A stretch of DNA of 64,000 bases, from positions 3,048,876-3,112,875 of the forward strand of contig NC_060959.1 in assembly GCF_910589235.1 (NCBI RefSeq). The letters are read 5' to 3'. Below the pieces are notes generated by a model, which did no database searches, had not been told where the DNA came from, and saw nothing but the letters and a program-made list of their open reading frames with translations. Source of the stretch: Vespa crabro. Lineage: Eukaryota > Arthropoda > Insecta > Hymenoptera > Vespidae. Position numbers and translations under genes: made by a program. Below, one piece after another: positions 23,103 to 38,621 of this stretch; position 1 is the stretch's first letter, and each line of letters opens with the position of its first letter.

Positions 23103-26100
23103 CTGAAATAATTCGAAATTAGATAAAATCAAACAACAGATATTTAAATAAATGAATATAAAAATATGAAATATACGTATTATGTATGATCAAAAGACAA
23201 TGACAACGTACATGATTTGGAGCACAGGTTCTCTAAAAAGCTTACCTCGTTTCATGCATTTTTACGCGAACAATTACTTTTTTCTTTTTTTTTTTTCAAC
23301 AAACTTGCTCTATCTTATAACATTAAGATTAACGAAGAATATTCTCGATAATGAAATATTGAATCGTCACTGCAAATCTATTCACATAATCCAATTACTA
23401 TTCTAATCTATCGAAATAAGTATGTAATCATTTGAAAGAAAAAAGAGAAAAAAAACAAGAGAAGAAAGAAAGAAATCTTATTTATCTCACACAGTGACGA
23501 TCTTATTGTTTAGGTGTTGACAGTGCTGGGTTAGAGATTGTGAGTTGTTAGTACCTGGGAGTTAGTGGTTAGTAGCGCCGTGGCAACTTCGGTGGTCGGT
23601 GCAGTAGTTGGAGTCGGAGGTGGCAACGGAAGTGGTTCTGAAGCAGGATCGGGAAGAGGATCTGGAGTTAAGAGGGGTGAGGGATCACCCTCCGAGGGTT
23701 GCAGATCGCGATTAGCGCTCGCGTAGTACGTCACTTGGTCATCGTTCACGCACTCGAGCAGCTGTTAAAATTCGTATTATCGTTAGTAGACGTGATTATT
23801 ATTGGAATAAAAAGCGATAAAAAAACGATTGCATAAAAAGTTTGGAAGGAAGCGTAATTTTAATTCTATAAATAATATATCTAATCTAAATCTCTTAATT
23901 AAGTGATTTTTCTTCAATTAATTACTCCGAATTGGATACTGTGACTCATAAGAAGTTATTTAATTACAATATGTATATTTACTAGTTAATTTGTTTACTA
24001 GTTGGACATGGTATTCATACAGACACATAACAGAGTCTATGGGTTATATTAGTTTCTAATTTCACATAACTATATCTCATTTGTCTAATTCTATACTATA
24101 TTACAACAAATACTCCGTCTTCTAATAATTAGAGCATGAACATTAGATGTTAGATGAACATACGATCAAAGACACACACGCAATTAGTTGTTACTTCGAA
24201 GCACGAATAAAAAATACATGTGTGTGCCTTACGTCTCCGAATTTAGGTATACCGTTCCTACGTGGCATCAGCCATCTCTCCCACTGTCAAAAGCAAAAAA
24301 AAAAGAAAACTCTAAATTAAAAGTGACGAAACGATTTTTTGTTTTCATTATTCTTTATTCTTTTGCAACCCACTCATTTTAATTAAAAAGGAAGGATATT
24401 GGAATGGAACAGTGTTGTAACTAAAAAGAAAAATAAAAAGATATTTAACATTCACAATCAGACAATAAATCCTCGTTATTTATATACACAATATTATGTA
24501 TATATGCAGTTATATATGTTCCTGTTGTTTACAATAATTATATGCCTTTTAAAAATAAAGTATTAATTATGAGAAAACATACGGTTTTTATTTACCTTGT
24601 TTTCTTCGGAATTCGAATCGTCCGCTGGATCCAAAGAAGTTATCAGCGGTAGCTCGCGTAACGTGGCGTAATCCCCGTCATCCTCAGGTCCCCCGTCAGC
24701 GACGCCTCGTCTGGCTTTTCCCTTATTACTAGATCAACAAGAATAATGATATATCGATTAGTTTGGTACGCTTTTCTTTCAAAATTTATTTTGTTAACAT
24801 AGATCAGAAAAAATTGTCAAGAAATCGCAAAGCATGTAAAAATTTAATTAAATAACAAAGTGAAAGAGGAAGTCAAGGAAGATCGATGCAATAAACTCGA
24901 TCAGAATGATTCAACTTCGAATCGCGAAATGTAGTTTGCGTTTTAGAGTTTCCAATGTAGAGAAGTCCAAGTTAACTCGACATAAGGCAATAACAATTAA
25001 AGCTTTGCGAGTCGCTCTCTAATACCGAGATATAGGCAAGAGGAGAATTCGTGCTTGTAGAAGACAAAGGATGAAGTGGGGGTAGGAAGTATCCAATTTG
25101 GGATTCCGTAGTTTCGGAATGCGTGTACGTACGTGTTGAGGACGAATCAATACGCACGTACCTCTACGAATTGCTTGCACTAGGGAGATAGAGAGAACAA
25201 GTGAGTGAATTGCACAAGACGTGATTACCGAGAAATTGTGAAGAGTTTCAATTCAATTCCTTGTAACTGGAGGAGGTGAACACATTTATGAGATGCAAGA
25301 GTTTGATTGTGATCTTAAACAATGGGATATAGAATTTCAATATTTTCATTCAAATAAAATTACCTTGAAAAATTGATAATGATTTTGTATTGACGAAAGT
25401 TCAATTTCAAATTAATGAATTTTTGAACAAAAATTCTACTTATTTACATTTGAACGTGCTACGATAAACATAACGTAAGCCAAACGGTGAGCAATTAATA
25501 GCTATAACGGGTATTGCTCATATTAGAGGGATAAGCGCATTCCCGCGGACGTTACATTGAACGTGACATCGATAAGATTGGACAAGCGACGAGCAATTAG
25601 AGCCGTAAGCTCAGGCGTAGCCACAAAGACACCAAGAGGAGGGAGGAGGGTAGTTACCGCGAGCCTGACGTACTAGGCAGGTCGTTAAAGGTGACCTTGG
25701 GCTTGAGCTTCTTGTTGAGCCAACCCTTGTCGTTAGCCTGAGTGCCAGTAGTGTCGTTAGGGGATTGAGCAGGTGACGGCCGTAATTTTGGTCTGAGCCA
25801 ATAGATTTGTTCGTCGCCATCGGCTGTCGATTCTCCATCAGCATAATCAACATTTCCACCTGCGGCGTAAATATATTATTCAATAAATCACATTTAAAAA
25901 AATTCTTTTTTTAGCTTGTAGTAGTTAAAGAGATTAAATTATTATCTTTAAATGCTTTACCTTGTGAACGTGCCTTCCTTTCCATAGCTGCCTTTTGAAT
26001 AACGCTCATGATAGCTTTCTTTGGAGATGTATCTGCGATCGTATATGTCCTACCATTACCAACAACAAGTAATGGAGCGCTTGTACTATCTTCTTCCTCT

Positions 26101-29100
26101 CTAGCAGACAATAAATCGACATCGGTCACTAGTTTGACAGATCTGGCTGAACGAACGGTAGCACGACCGATCGTGACACGTAACTTGAAAGTCCAACGTT
26201 GTTTTATAGTCAGGAAGACCCATAGAATAAGCCAGAGTAACAAGTGTAGCACGGTACCAACGATACAGGCGAGGATCGCACCGTCTAGACTGCCTCTATA
26301 GACCACTGTGTAGTCGTAGAGCAATGGTGCACTACAGATTGCAATCGCGAGGAACACGCAGAGGGCGGTGCAATGAGTGAAGTAGACCCAGGCGCTGCTT
26401 TCTCGGCCGTCCTTCGGCAAGATCACGCGACGTTCGCGTTCCTGATTCAGGAATGCTGCAAACCTATCAGATCGATTAGATTTTAATATTTCGATACACA
26501 TGAGATTTTTAATAAAAATAAAAGTCTCTTTAATGATCACTAATGAATATTCTCTCATTTTTATTTTCTATTTTTTCCTAATAATTTTTAAACACAGAAT
26601 TTTGAATACCAATAGCAATTAATAATAATTTTCAGATGATACGAGAGAGTATATTTTTTTTCTATTGGCGATAAAAGGCAATCAATTGATAGATTTATAT
26701 ATCGAGCAATAAAAGTGATTCAGGAACAGTTTAGTTTACACCGATATCAGTCACTCGATATCGGATATACATTTTAAGAATAAAACGATTGAAATTGTAC
26801 AAAAAAAAAAAAAGAAAAAACAACAAAAGCGTTTTTATCTGACAAGCAACAGTTTATCTCTTACCTGCCGTGTGCGTAGAAATACATGACCATGCTCGAA
26901 CACAGTACGAGGAGAGACGAAAGGGCAAAAAGAGCTAACGTAACGTGAGGATTAAGAAGAAAATATGAATCACCGAAGATTGTTGATATCGTACTTGCTG
27001 TGGCTACAGTTCGATGTCGAAGAAGAGGTAGAACCTTAAGAGGTCCGACAACTTGAACCTAAAAAATATTTAAAACAAATATATATATATAAGAAACATT
27101 ACCTATGCAAAAGGTACATACATTTAAACTCTGTAACTAGTCAAATAAAATTCCAATAGTTGCAGTTAAAACACTTTGTCAATCCATTTACATCGTATTC
27201 AATATTTCTCGAAATAGAGATTTTCCGATGTTTCGTTCGATCGCCGAACTTCAAATATTTGTTATACGCTTACCTTGTACAAAACGGACATGCCGGCGTA
27301 AGCCAATAAGCTCTGAGCGGAATTAATGACCAGTTGAACACTGAAAATCGTACCGAGAGCTTTGTTGCAAGACCAGAACACTGCGGGATATCGTACAGAG
27401 TAAACGCCAAGAGCAACAGCGTAATTAAGATATTCCAGTGTTATTGGCCCGTAGGATTCAGCTAGAAAGAAAAAAAAGAAAAATAGAAAAAGAATGAAAA
27501 TGTTGTTATTTTTTCCGCTTTAAGAACCTGAGAAGAATGTAGAAAGAAATAAAAAATTTTATAGACCTCTACCTTACTCACTCCATCATCGAAAACTTAC
27601 TTGGTTGAAGCTCCAGATTCAAATTTTCAGGATGATCCAGATCAGCCAAGCTGTTCATAACCAATGACATGCTTTGAGCGGTCATGTTTCCACTAGACGT
27701 AGTCTGAGTAGTTTTGGATGGTCTTACTGTTGTCAATGTTTTCGTCAAATTTTTAACCTTAGACCTGTTCTTTAGATTATTGTTTTTCAAAATTGGTCTG
27801 ATAGTTGATCTCTTAAGAGTCGTTGGATATTTTGTTGCAGAATTAGTCGAACTCATGGTTGGTGTTGTCGTGGTTGTACTGCTGGTTGTTTCTGGTATTC
27901 TTGAAGTTGTTTTACTTGTTGTAGTATTATTACTAAACAAACTAGTTGTCGTAGAATTTACGATGGTTCGATGGACATTTGGATTAGTCAGTACTGGTCG
28001 ATTTATAGTGGAAAATTTTGTAGAAGTTTCTTCCGTTCGAGTTTCGATTGTTTCGTTAACACGAGACAAGCCTGTTGTTGTTGGTACGACTCCATTAAGG
28101 TCATCCTCAACTTCCTCTTCTGGCGCAGCGGTTACAAAAGGTTGTGGGGTTATGAAACCGGTTAAGGTACTCAGGTTACCAGCTGGATTCATGAAACTAA
28201 GCACCACCAGACGATCTCGGTGAATTACCATCCAATCCAAATCCGTCCTCCATATCGCTTCTGAAAATATAATGAGTATTATATTAACCATGTACAACTT
28301 AATTCTTTTTGTCGAGTTATATTTTATAAAAAGTATGAAATTATATTATATGTATAAGTATAATTGTAATACATTAAGTTCAAATATATCTATATTTGAT
28401 AAATATTAAAATTTTCGATATATGAACTAAAATAAAATAAAAATTAAATATTAAGCTGGTATTAATTACAAATTATGCACATTTAGCAAAAATTAGTTTT
28501 CGGGATATAAACTATCATATTTTTATAAATAATAAAATAAGATCTATATAATAAAAAGTCAGACTATTATTAAAGGTTACAAAGGATTACTATTATCTTT
28601 TTATTATGAAACCTATAATCCTATTTTTATGCCATCAGTATATATACCAATTTTCTTCAATTTTTAAAATAATATTCATGCAAATATAATTCTGAACAAA
28701 GTTATTGCAATAAAATAACTTTAATACCATTTAGTACCATTGTACAGACCTCCATATATAAAAATTATCCGTAATAAAAAGTAAAGAAACTTTCCTTTGA
28801 AGATAATATCGATTAGATGAAAACAATCGTTTGACTCGGTTAGGTTGGAGGAGGTCGTAACTATTTTACGAGGTATAAACTAATACGATGTCGAGTGCTC
28901 GTAAGATAAAAGCAAATAAACAGGGAGGGAAACGTTAAAAAGTTCGAGTTTGTTATCTTTACATCATACGGCAAATGCTCTATGTTTTATCTCTTTCATC
29001 CTTTCTATCTCACCCTTCCTTCCTCTTCGTTTCACAGTATGCCTCTTCGCGCATTGCCGGCGGGAAACAAAAAGCCGTGTGTTTAGCTGGTAAGTCAATT

Positions 29101-29707
29101 TGCTCGCTGACGTTTATGCGTGCCAGCGAATGGCGATGTACGTGCCGGTATTTGGCGACTACTTATCTCGATGGCCACGCCATCGTAAAGCACGAACTTT
29201 CTACTTCTCTTCTTTCTTAGATATATATATATATATATATATTATAACTTTCCCAAACGATTTTTCTTTTCGTTTCAACACGATCGAAAATCTTCTTCCA
29301 TCACGACTCGAGAAGATAAAGAAAAAAGAGAAAAAAAAAGTACAATACATGTGAATTGTATGCATTGTTTGAAGTTAACATCATTGAAAGTCATGAAGGT
29401 CACATGCATTCAATATTTTATAGATTTTATTTAAGATATTTTCAAGATTAAATTTTTTTCGTTTTCTTTTTTTTTCTTCTTATAACATTTTAAAGATAAG
29501 ATATATATTTCCTAATTAGAATCAAAAGTTTAATGCAAAAATTAAGTTACGAAAGATATTAGGTAAATACATATATGTGTATATATATCTTATTGTGTAT
29601 ATCTGATTTATGTAAAATTTGTTTGACATTCAATCTCGTTATTATTGTAACAAAGTTGTTATATGTAACATCAAAGTTATTATTATTCAATTGTACATCG
29701 TATAAAC

Positions 29708-29771
<64 letters not shown>

Positions 29772-30974
29772 CATTGTACGTGTATATATGTATATATACT
29801 GTTTATGCAATAATCAGCACTTTTGTATAATACATGAAATAAACAGATGTACATAATTTATATTAATGGCTAGTATCATTATAAATTGTCTAGCACAATT
29901 TGTATTTATTATGTCGTATTGTCATATAGAAATGTTATTAAATTCTTGACTAATTAATTAAAATCTCTATTGTGACGATTTCTTGAAAAGTATTACGATA
30001 ACGATATTAAATTTATTTAATATTAAACTTATCAAACCTGTCCAAAAAAATGGATTTTAGATTAACTTTCTTTATTTCTTTTACGATAGGTATTAATAAT
30101 TATTATAGAAATATTGATTGAGAATTGTTTTCATTTATTTATAATTAATTTCTTTTATTATATTAGTTATTCGTTTATTTCATGAATTTATTAAAGGTAA
30201 TAACGAAGAATGTGTTTTTCTCAAATATTTAAAATTGAAAAAAATAAAAATAATAAAAATAAATGGATAGTTCTAATATAAACGGATTTTTTGTTGATTA
30301 TATCTTTTCCTCCTTCATCTTTTAAAAACTTCCTTGACAGGAAATGGAAGCAGTATTATTCGAGTTTTTGATTAATTCATTTTGTGTATATAAAAAAATG
30401 ATAAAGGAAACAGCGACGACAGGAAAGCAACAAGAAAATTAGCGTTCTTCTGCAACAGAACGACACACCTTCGTCCTTTCAAAGATGTTAGCGATCTTTC
30501 CTGATCCCTCTTTTCTCATCGTCGTCGTTCTTATAGCACGTCGCGTCCATAAATCGCTGAGGTCGATCCACACACGTCTTTCATGCTACGTTCCCACGGT
30601 GCAGACATTCATCGTTGTCGGACCAAAATTCTTACTTTATATAAAAAAAAACGATCACCGAAATCTTGTAAATTTCTAGCCTTCAATAATCGTTCACTAT
30701 TATTTGTAAAATATGATGTGTATATGATACTATGTGTATGTGTGAGGATTTATTGTATATCTAATTATATATTTAATTATACATTTATTTATGATTATAT
30801 ATTATTAGTATTATTTTTATATATATTATTATTATATCTTTTTATTGTTTATTTTATTTGTTTAATTTTTAAAAATATAAATTATTATGAAATTATTTCT
30901 TTAATTATTATTTAATTATTATATAATTATTATATTATTATATAAAATAGAAATGATTATATTATGTACATTTA

Positions 30975-31031
<57 letters not shown>

Positions 31032-32399
31032 TATTTCTGAAAAATTTGTATATACATATATTGTATTTTTTGTGTTAGCAATTATTCAATTAATTTAATT
31101 AGATATAAATAGTTTAAAATTATAGAGCATAATATTGAAAATATTAAGATAACAGAATTGTATAATAATTATTGTTCCTATTAAAGGATACTTCGTTTCG
31201 TAAATTACACGATTATTTTTCATTAGAAGTTTTCATTATTTTTATAAAAAAGAATAAAAATCAATAAATAAAAAAATTTATAACAGTTCAGATAGAAATT
31301 TTCATTCGAATCACTCTATAACACCTTCTCATTCATTTCTCTTACATCTGTATCCGTTGTTTTGTTATTTAATCGTCAATGTATTATAGAGAGCGTATAT
31401 AATCGTCGTTTCGCAGTCCGAAGTTGCAATTTCCGGTAGACACTGAAATATCGTACTTGGAAAAGGAAGTACTTCTCTCGTTCTTCAATACTCTCTTAAC
31501 GGCTGGCCCGTTACCTACCTTCTGTTCGTCCTATTCGAACAGGAAAAGCTTTCTCTCTCCTACCCGTCACTTCTCCCTTCGATTGTCGTCAAATAAAAAA
31601 TCGTATTTCATTTTCGATTGAATTCCTTTTTACTTGATGATATCTGTAATATAATTCGTACCCATATACATTTGTAATGAAAAAGAAAAAAAAACATTAC
31701 GAAGAAAAAATCTTTCTGTATAAATAAAATAAATTAATTTGTTTTATTCATGTTCGAATAAAATAACTTTAACTTATTCAATGATTCGTAAAGAAACGAT
31801 TTTCTATTAATATATATATATAGTGATTTTGATTCATGATCGCATGAGCATACGTGTATGTGACGAAGCTAGCTTGAGTTAAACTTCAGATCTTTTACTC
31901 AAAGTGAGTGAATTTGAGGTGTCGATAATTAAGTTTGAATAAGAAGGTGGGTGCAAGACTTCAGTATTTGAAAATATACTATGTATATAGAACGAACTTT
32001 ATTGTAAAGTTTCCAGACAATGCGAACTCGTTCTGGCATAACGATGAAGAGTTTGATAAGAATAAAAGAAATATATAGAGAAAGAGAGGGAGGGGGGCGA
32101 GAGGAGAAAATAACAGCTTCGAGCTAGCGATAAGTCGACGGAAGCTTTATCGAGGTTTCACTATATTACTGTCACCATTTATTTGAAATACTTTTTTCTT
32201 TTTCTTTCTTTCTTTTTTCTTTCTTTTTTCTTTTACCATTACGAAGAGAATACGCTGTAATTACGTTCACCAGATTAACCCTGACCCTCCTATCTTGTCT
32301 CTTTCTCTCTTTCTTTCTTTCTTTTTTTTCATCATATTTCCTCTTTCACTTTTAGCGTCCTCCCCAATAGTAAAGGCTCTAGTGAGCCAGAGAGGAGAA

Positions 32400-32446
<47 letters not shown>

Positions 32447-33026
32447 GCGGGAGAGAGAGGGAGATCGAAAGGGCCTACGTCCAGCCGAGACTTTTAATCT
32501 CGACGGAACGATGCAAAGAGAGAAAGGGCAAAGGGAAAAATAAAAAGCTGTGTGAGAGATCTCGAACGAGCTAGCCTTAAGTCAGAGATTATGACACGTC
32601 CCTTTGTCGCAAGTACTTCAACGTTGTTACTACCGGAGCTGAGAGACACGTCGAGTCGAAACGATTAATTAAGCGAGATTACACGTCGTACATCCTCAAA
32701 TGAATTAACTTGGTTATAAGAAAAAATGAAGAAGGAAAAAAGAAAGAAAAAAAGTAAAAATATTGTTGGACTAATGGTTATCATATGCTTTATATTAAAT
32801 ATTTCGGAATAAATGATGTTAATGATGTATATTCGACCGTAATTATGAATATGCTCTAATCGAAAACTCAAAAATTTGTAACTGGAAAATTTGGAAAAAT
32901 TGAATTTATCACCCATTTTGTATCACATACATCTACATAAAGAAGAGAAAACAACGCAATTTCTTAAAATGAAAAATGTATAATTCCTATTACTATCATT
33001 ATCATCAATTCATTTAGACATTTTAA

Positions 33027-33112
<86 letters not shown>

Positions 33113-34864
33113 ATTTGTTCAGTTTATTAGTAATTACAACGTTATTATAACAAACTGCTATTTATTGAATCAGTATTTTGAAATATTTTCAATTAAAATT
33201 TAAAATAAGTCGTTAGTATTTATAATAAAATATCAGTAAGTCATATAGTTGGTTTGTATTACACTGATTAATACTAAAACTGTCAGTATTTTAAGTAAAA
33301 TTATTTATTTTATAAATATTTATAAAAATATTTATTTATGATCATATATAATCGAATAAATAAAAGTGAACAGAAAATAGATCAGTCATCTCACGTATAT
33401 CTTTATAAACGTAACGAACAAAGTCTGGAATGAATATTTGATGATTTAACTTTTAAGGTTGAACATTTTAATTGCAAAAATGATTTGCCAATTCTTTAAT
33501 AATTTTAGTAAAGAGGGAGAACCGTTGGTTGCACTGAACTTCGATGGCCTTTTAAAAAATTCAACATCTCGTCTCTTACTCAGGTAGCTTCCTCTCTCGT
33601 CTCCTCTATGAGAGATCAATCTTATCCTTGACATGATGGCAGTTTGCACTTTGGAACGGTGTGTTAATTTTTCATGACGATTCTTTCTCACAGACAGAGA
33701 AGTGAATTCCGAAAGCTCGTGTATATTTAATTCCATCGTCCCTCTGACCGATCACCAAACAAAGAATTTTATTGACATCTGCCTGCATCTTCCACTCCGG
33801 TTCCTCTCTTCCTCTTACCAAATTCACTTTCTCTCTCTCTCCCTCTCTCTTCTTCTTTTTCTTTCTTTTTCTTCTCTCTCTCTCTCTCTCTTCTCTTCTC
33901 TTTCTCTCTCTTCTCTTCTCTCTCTCTCTCTCTCTTTCTTTCTCTTCTTCATATTCCTCTTTCTTTCGGTTTTAACACACGCGGGAACAATGTTTCTATT
34001 CTAGCAAATAACGTAAAAGATTTAACGAGACTTTTTCAATGAAGCATCTCTATAAGTAAGAAAACGAGAAAGGTAGAAAATTAAATTACTACTTCAGAAC
34101 ATGAAGTATTTTCTGGTTTTAGATCAGCGTAAATAAAAAAAGACGAAAAGAAGATTATGTTCCAAAAAGAGGAAGAAGAAGAAAAGAAAAGAAAAGAAAA
34201 ATAGAATAAAATAAAATAAAATAAAATAAAATAAAATAAATAAACAAAAATTTTGTTAGATATAACAATCGTCTCAACATCTATAGTTTTGATCACAGAA
34301 TCCAAATAGGGATACGAAAAGTAAGGACAGAAAATTCATTTTATAAAAAATAGATAAATAATTTTTATCCCAAGGCATAGAATGAAATCTAATCCCGATA
34401 CTGACGTCGAAAAAATCCGTTTTTTACTTCGCGAATCCGTTCGTTCGAATTAAAGAGAATGAAAAAAAACAAGAAAGAGCGAGAGAAAGAGAGAGAGAAA
34501 GAGATGGAGAGAATTCTACCAGCGAGTAGAACGATTTCACCAACGGGCAGATTTTATGCGCGTTCATCGCGCCTCGGGAAATTGAATTCGATCGTGGGAT
34601 GATGATAATCGACTTCGATCCTCTCGCGTTCTCGTTAATTAACGCTTGGAGCGTCGTACAAAATGAGAGCGCCAATAGATACGGTGAAATTCTCTTTCTC
34701 TCTATCTCTCTCTATCGTTCTCTCTCTCTCTCTCTCTCTTTCTCTTTCATACACACACGCAAAACGTTGTTCATTTTTCGCGTGATAATTTGCTCGTCAT
34801 ATACGTTAAAGACAAAGAGAGAAAGAGAAAGAGAAAGAGGAAAAGAAAGAGAAAGAAAAAGAGA

Positions 34865-34905
<41 letters not shown>

Positions 34906-35260
34906 AAAGTTGATCAAAGTTTTCCATAATCATTCACTCTTTTTATCTCAAGCGATTCTCATCTTTATTTTAACCTGTCTGAAATTGTTCGTAAAAGTGA
35001 CGTATGTATGTGTATGTTCGTTGAGGAGAAAAAGTAAAAGAGAGAGAGAGAAAGAGAGAGAGAGTCGAATGCCAGGTTCACGTTCAAGTTCATGAATACA
35101 CGGAGGCCGCCTACCGTGTCAAAAGGGTGCTCGCTTTGAACCAACCCCTGATCTCTTCACCCCTTCTCATGCTTCCGTTTTCTATCTCATTCTCTCACAT
35201 GTTCATTCTTATTCTCTCACACACATTTTATTTCTCCCTTTTTCTATCACACACATACAT

Positions 35261-35306
<46 letters not shown>

Positions 35307-35830
35307 ATTTCTCTCTCACAGTTATTCTTTCCACCTTACACACACTCATTCTTCCTGTCTCTCTTTCTCTTTCTCATACTTATTCTCTGTCTCTCTTTCT
35401 CCCTTCTTCTCAGGTTCCCATCCTACCCCCATGTCTCTCCTCTCTTCTTTTTTCATTCTCTTTCTCTTTCACGCATGACGGGTCACGACAATGACCTTTG
35501 TATTCCGAGAACCATCCTGGGCCGATGCATTCTCCTCTGGCAAGACAAAAGAGAGGAAGGAAAGATCCGCCTTTTACCGCGATGACCGCTCGATCGTCTC
35601 TCTTCTACGTTCCATCTCCATTTATACCACTTTCCCGTTATATTGATGGAACGGTAGATCGATAGAGTAGTAGCAATCTACAGAGAAATTCTAATATTAC
35701 TATTAAGAGACAAATAAAACAATAAAAACGATATTCTTCTAAAAAAGAAATCCGTAGATAAAAATTATCACTTAATGGTGCTGTTAAGTTAGAAAGAAAG
35801 AGAAAAAGAAAGAAAAAGAGAGGGAGAGAA

Positions 35831-35883
<53 letters not shown>

Positions 35884-36379
35884 AAAGAAAAAAAACAATT
35901 ATAATAATAATTCTTCAAACGAAACGATGACGTGTGATCGATAAAATCGATATTTCCGCGAAACGACAGCGATAAGCAGTATTTCCCTCGTGAAACGATA
36001 GTTTGATGTGAATTCTACGCACGTCCGAACCATGAAACTTTTTTATTTTCCTTTCGCGAAAGTATCGATATTGTACGGATCTTGAAATAGGACGAGAAAA
36101 AGAAAAGAAAGAAAAAAGAAAAGAAGAAAAAAAAAGAAAAAAGAAAAAGAAGGAAAGGAAAAGAAAGTGATGTAAGAGAAAAGGAGAGCACAGCTAGACG
36201 TCATTCTACTGACAATGATAAGTCGATGCATATTTTACAGATATATCGCACCTAGCTAGAAATTGCCTGCGAAATATGCCTGCATCGGCGAGGATGTTCG
36301 AGTTCATGAATACCAAATGTGCGCATCGCTGTTAGGTACTCCTGATAGAGAGAAGAGATGAAGCCTAGGATTGAGTTAA

Positions 36380-36426
<47 letters not shown>

Positions 36427-38558
36427 AAGCTCTTTGACCCGTTCGATAGGTCATGACAATGACCTTTGTTCCGTTGTTATCAGCAAGCGTCACTATAGTA
36501 CATTGCTGAAATGCATCGACACCCTGTACGGAGCTTCACCGAGCCAGAAACCGATATCGAAAACTTCCGCTTCGTATATTAAACCGACCCTTTCTACGCT
36601 TTCGATCTATTCGCACGAAATAATAATAAACGGTGAAATTAATTCTGGATTTAATTGTTTATTGGTGGTAGAATTTAACGATGGGTCGTACTAAAATTAG
36701 AGAAGACCAGATATATCTTTTGTTCGGCCTTGGATTCTCGCAATAAGCACGATCGATGTAGTTTCACGTTAACGTTTGACAATATTTTATATATTTCGTA
36801 TATGCAGGCTTTTTATCATTTCTGTTGCATACGTAGTTTTGTATGAATATCTGAATTTTTGTAATCGAAAATCGGATCGAATTGGAATTAATTGTGGAGT
36901 TTCGTTGCGAGCAACTTTTTTTTTCGTATAAATTTTGAATTGATTCGTTTGACCATTTAAGCGGTACACACACATACACATTTAAATATTAATATGAAAC
37001 ATAGAAATCTAAAATGATTTGTAAATATCTTCAATAATTTCAGAGATAATCGACTGTTACAGTTTTCGCTATGTCCAGAGCATGAAGAACTTTTTAAATG
37101 TCATTTTTAAAAAGTAAAGAAGAATATAGTTTAGAAGAAATAAATGATTTATTGTTCATATTAATTGAATGATAAAGAACAATGCATTGCTTATTAAATT
37201 CGTTAATTTTTTATGAGTAAAAATAAATCTTTATAATATATTATAGTGGAAAAAGAGTAGCTGTTAAAATAAATACAGTTCTCCCACGATAAAATTAATT
37301 ATTTTTTTTTTTGGGAATTTAATAGATTTCCCTGCAGTCATCCAAGAGATATTAAATTCCATTTTTACAAAATAGTGAACAATAGAATTAATTCCGAATA
37401 AATTATAATTAATGTTAAAATTAATGATGTTAAAATTGGAAAATAAAAACAGAGAACATTATTTGAGAGAAACTAATGATTTTTTGTTCGTATTAATTAC
37501 GAATTATTTATTGTAAGGTTGTCGAGTCAATTAACTTATCGCATAAAACGGTTAATTCTTTATATTACATTAGAACGAAAGAAAGAAAGAAAAGAAAAAA
37601 AACAGATTCTCTAATTCATTAATAAAACTGATAAGTTTCTTCCTTAGCAATTATCCGATAAATAGTGAATACTCGATTATTATACCATAATCTTTACGTA
37701 ACCAGCGACGTAATTAGAGTTCCGATTAAATCATAGTTGATGAAATTACGAGCTTTCCCTTCTTCACGAAGAGGCATATAATCGTCGTCCTATTCGTAGT
37801 ATAGCCATGGAAGCAACATAGGTATGTACCGCAAGCGGGATAACATATTAGAGAAGGATATTAGAAGAGCGTTGCTGGATGAGTTAGTATAAGCTTTGCT
37901 GGAAGACCATCGAGTTGAAAGGGACGAAAGATGATAGAGTGACGAGGGGAAAGAGGCTTGGTCCGACCACCTAATTTTATGTAAACTAATTATGGGTTAA
38001 TTCGATTAAGGGACGCGTGCCCGGAATAGACTACGGCTGCAATCAACCCCGAAAGAGAGGAAGAGGAGCAGGAGAAGTGCGCTGCGACGCAAACAAAATC
38101 AGTGGTCTCCTAAAAGAAAAAGTAAAAAGGAAAAGGAGTTGGGGGAGAGGAGCGAAGGGCGAAGAGAGGAATCAATCTGGTTAAAAGAATAAAAAATTTA
38201 AAGAAGGAAGAATAGTTTTCAGTCATTCCTTTTTTTACTTTCGAACGCGTTTTTCTTTTGACATTTTTAGAATAGTACTCGATTCAAGATGATGGAGGAT
38301 TTTATTGAAAATCATTTACGTCCAAATGCACTTACGTAACGGATCTTATTTTATTCATATAATTCTTATATCAGTCATATTATTATCACTTTAGAGTTTT
38401 ATTAACGGAAAAAAGTATTAAATTATTTTCTATAACGATAAAACGGAAGCTTGTTAATATGCTTAATAAAGAGTTACGAATTATAGTTGTACGATGAAGA
38501 AGTCAGGTGTAAAAGGGCGTCTTTTAAACGTAATTGCAGGAAGAAATGTGCCGGGTTA

Positions 38559-38621
<63 letters not shown>

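Noticed and set aside
22700..23122. 140-codon plus-strand open frame
   Set aside because: It is the antisense shadow of tincar coding exon 11; the minus frame has splice sites and fits the protein.
27714..28223. 169-codon plus-strand open frame rich in Val and Leu
   Set aside because: Antisense of the Thr/Ser-rich tincar exon 4; Thr codons read backwards give Val and similar residues.
35127..35585. 152-codon plus-strand frame with Ser-Leu and Phe runs
   Set aside because: Translation of CT-rich low-complexity DNA; no start context, splice signals or recognisable motif.
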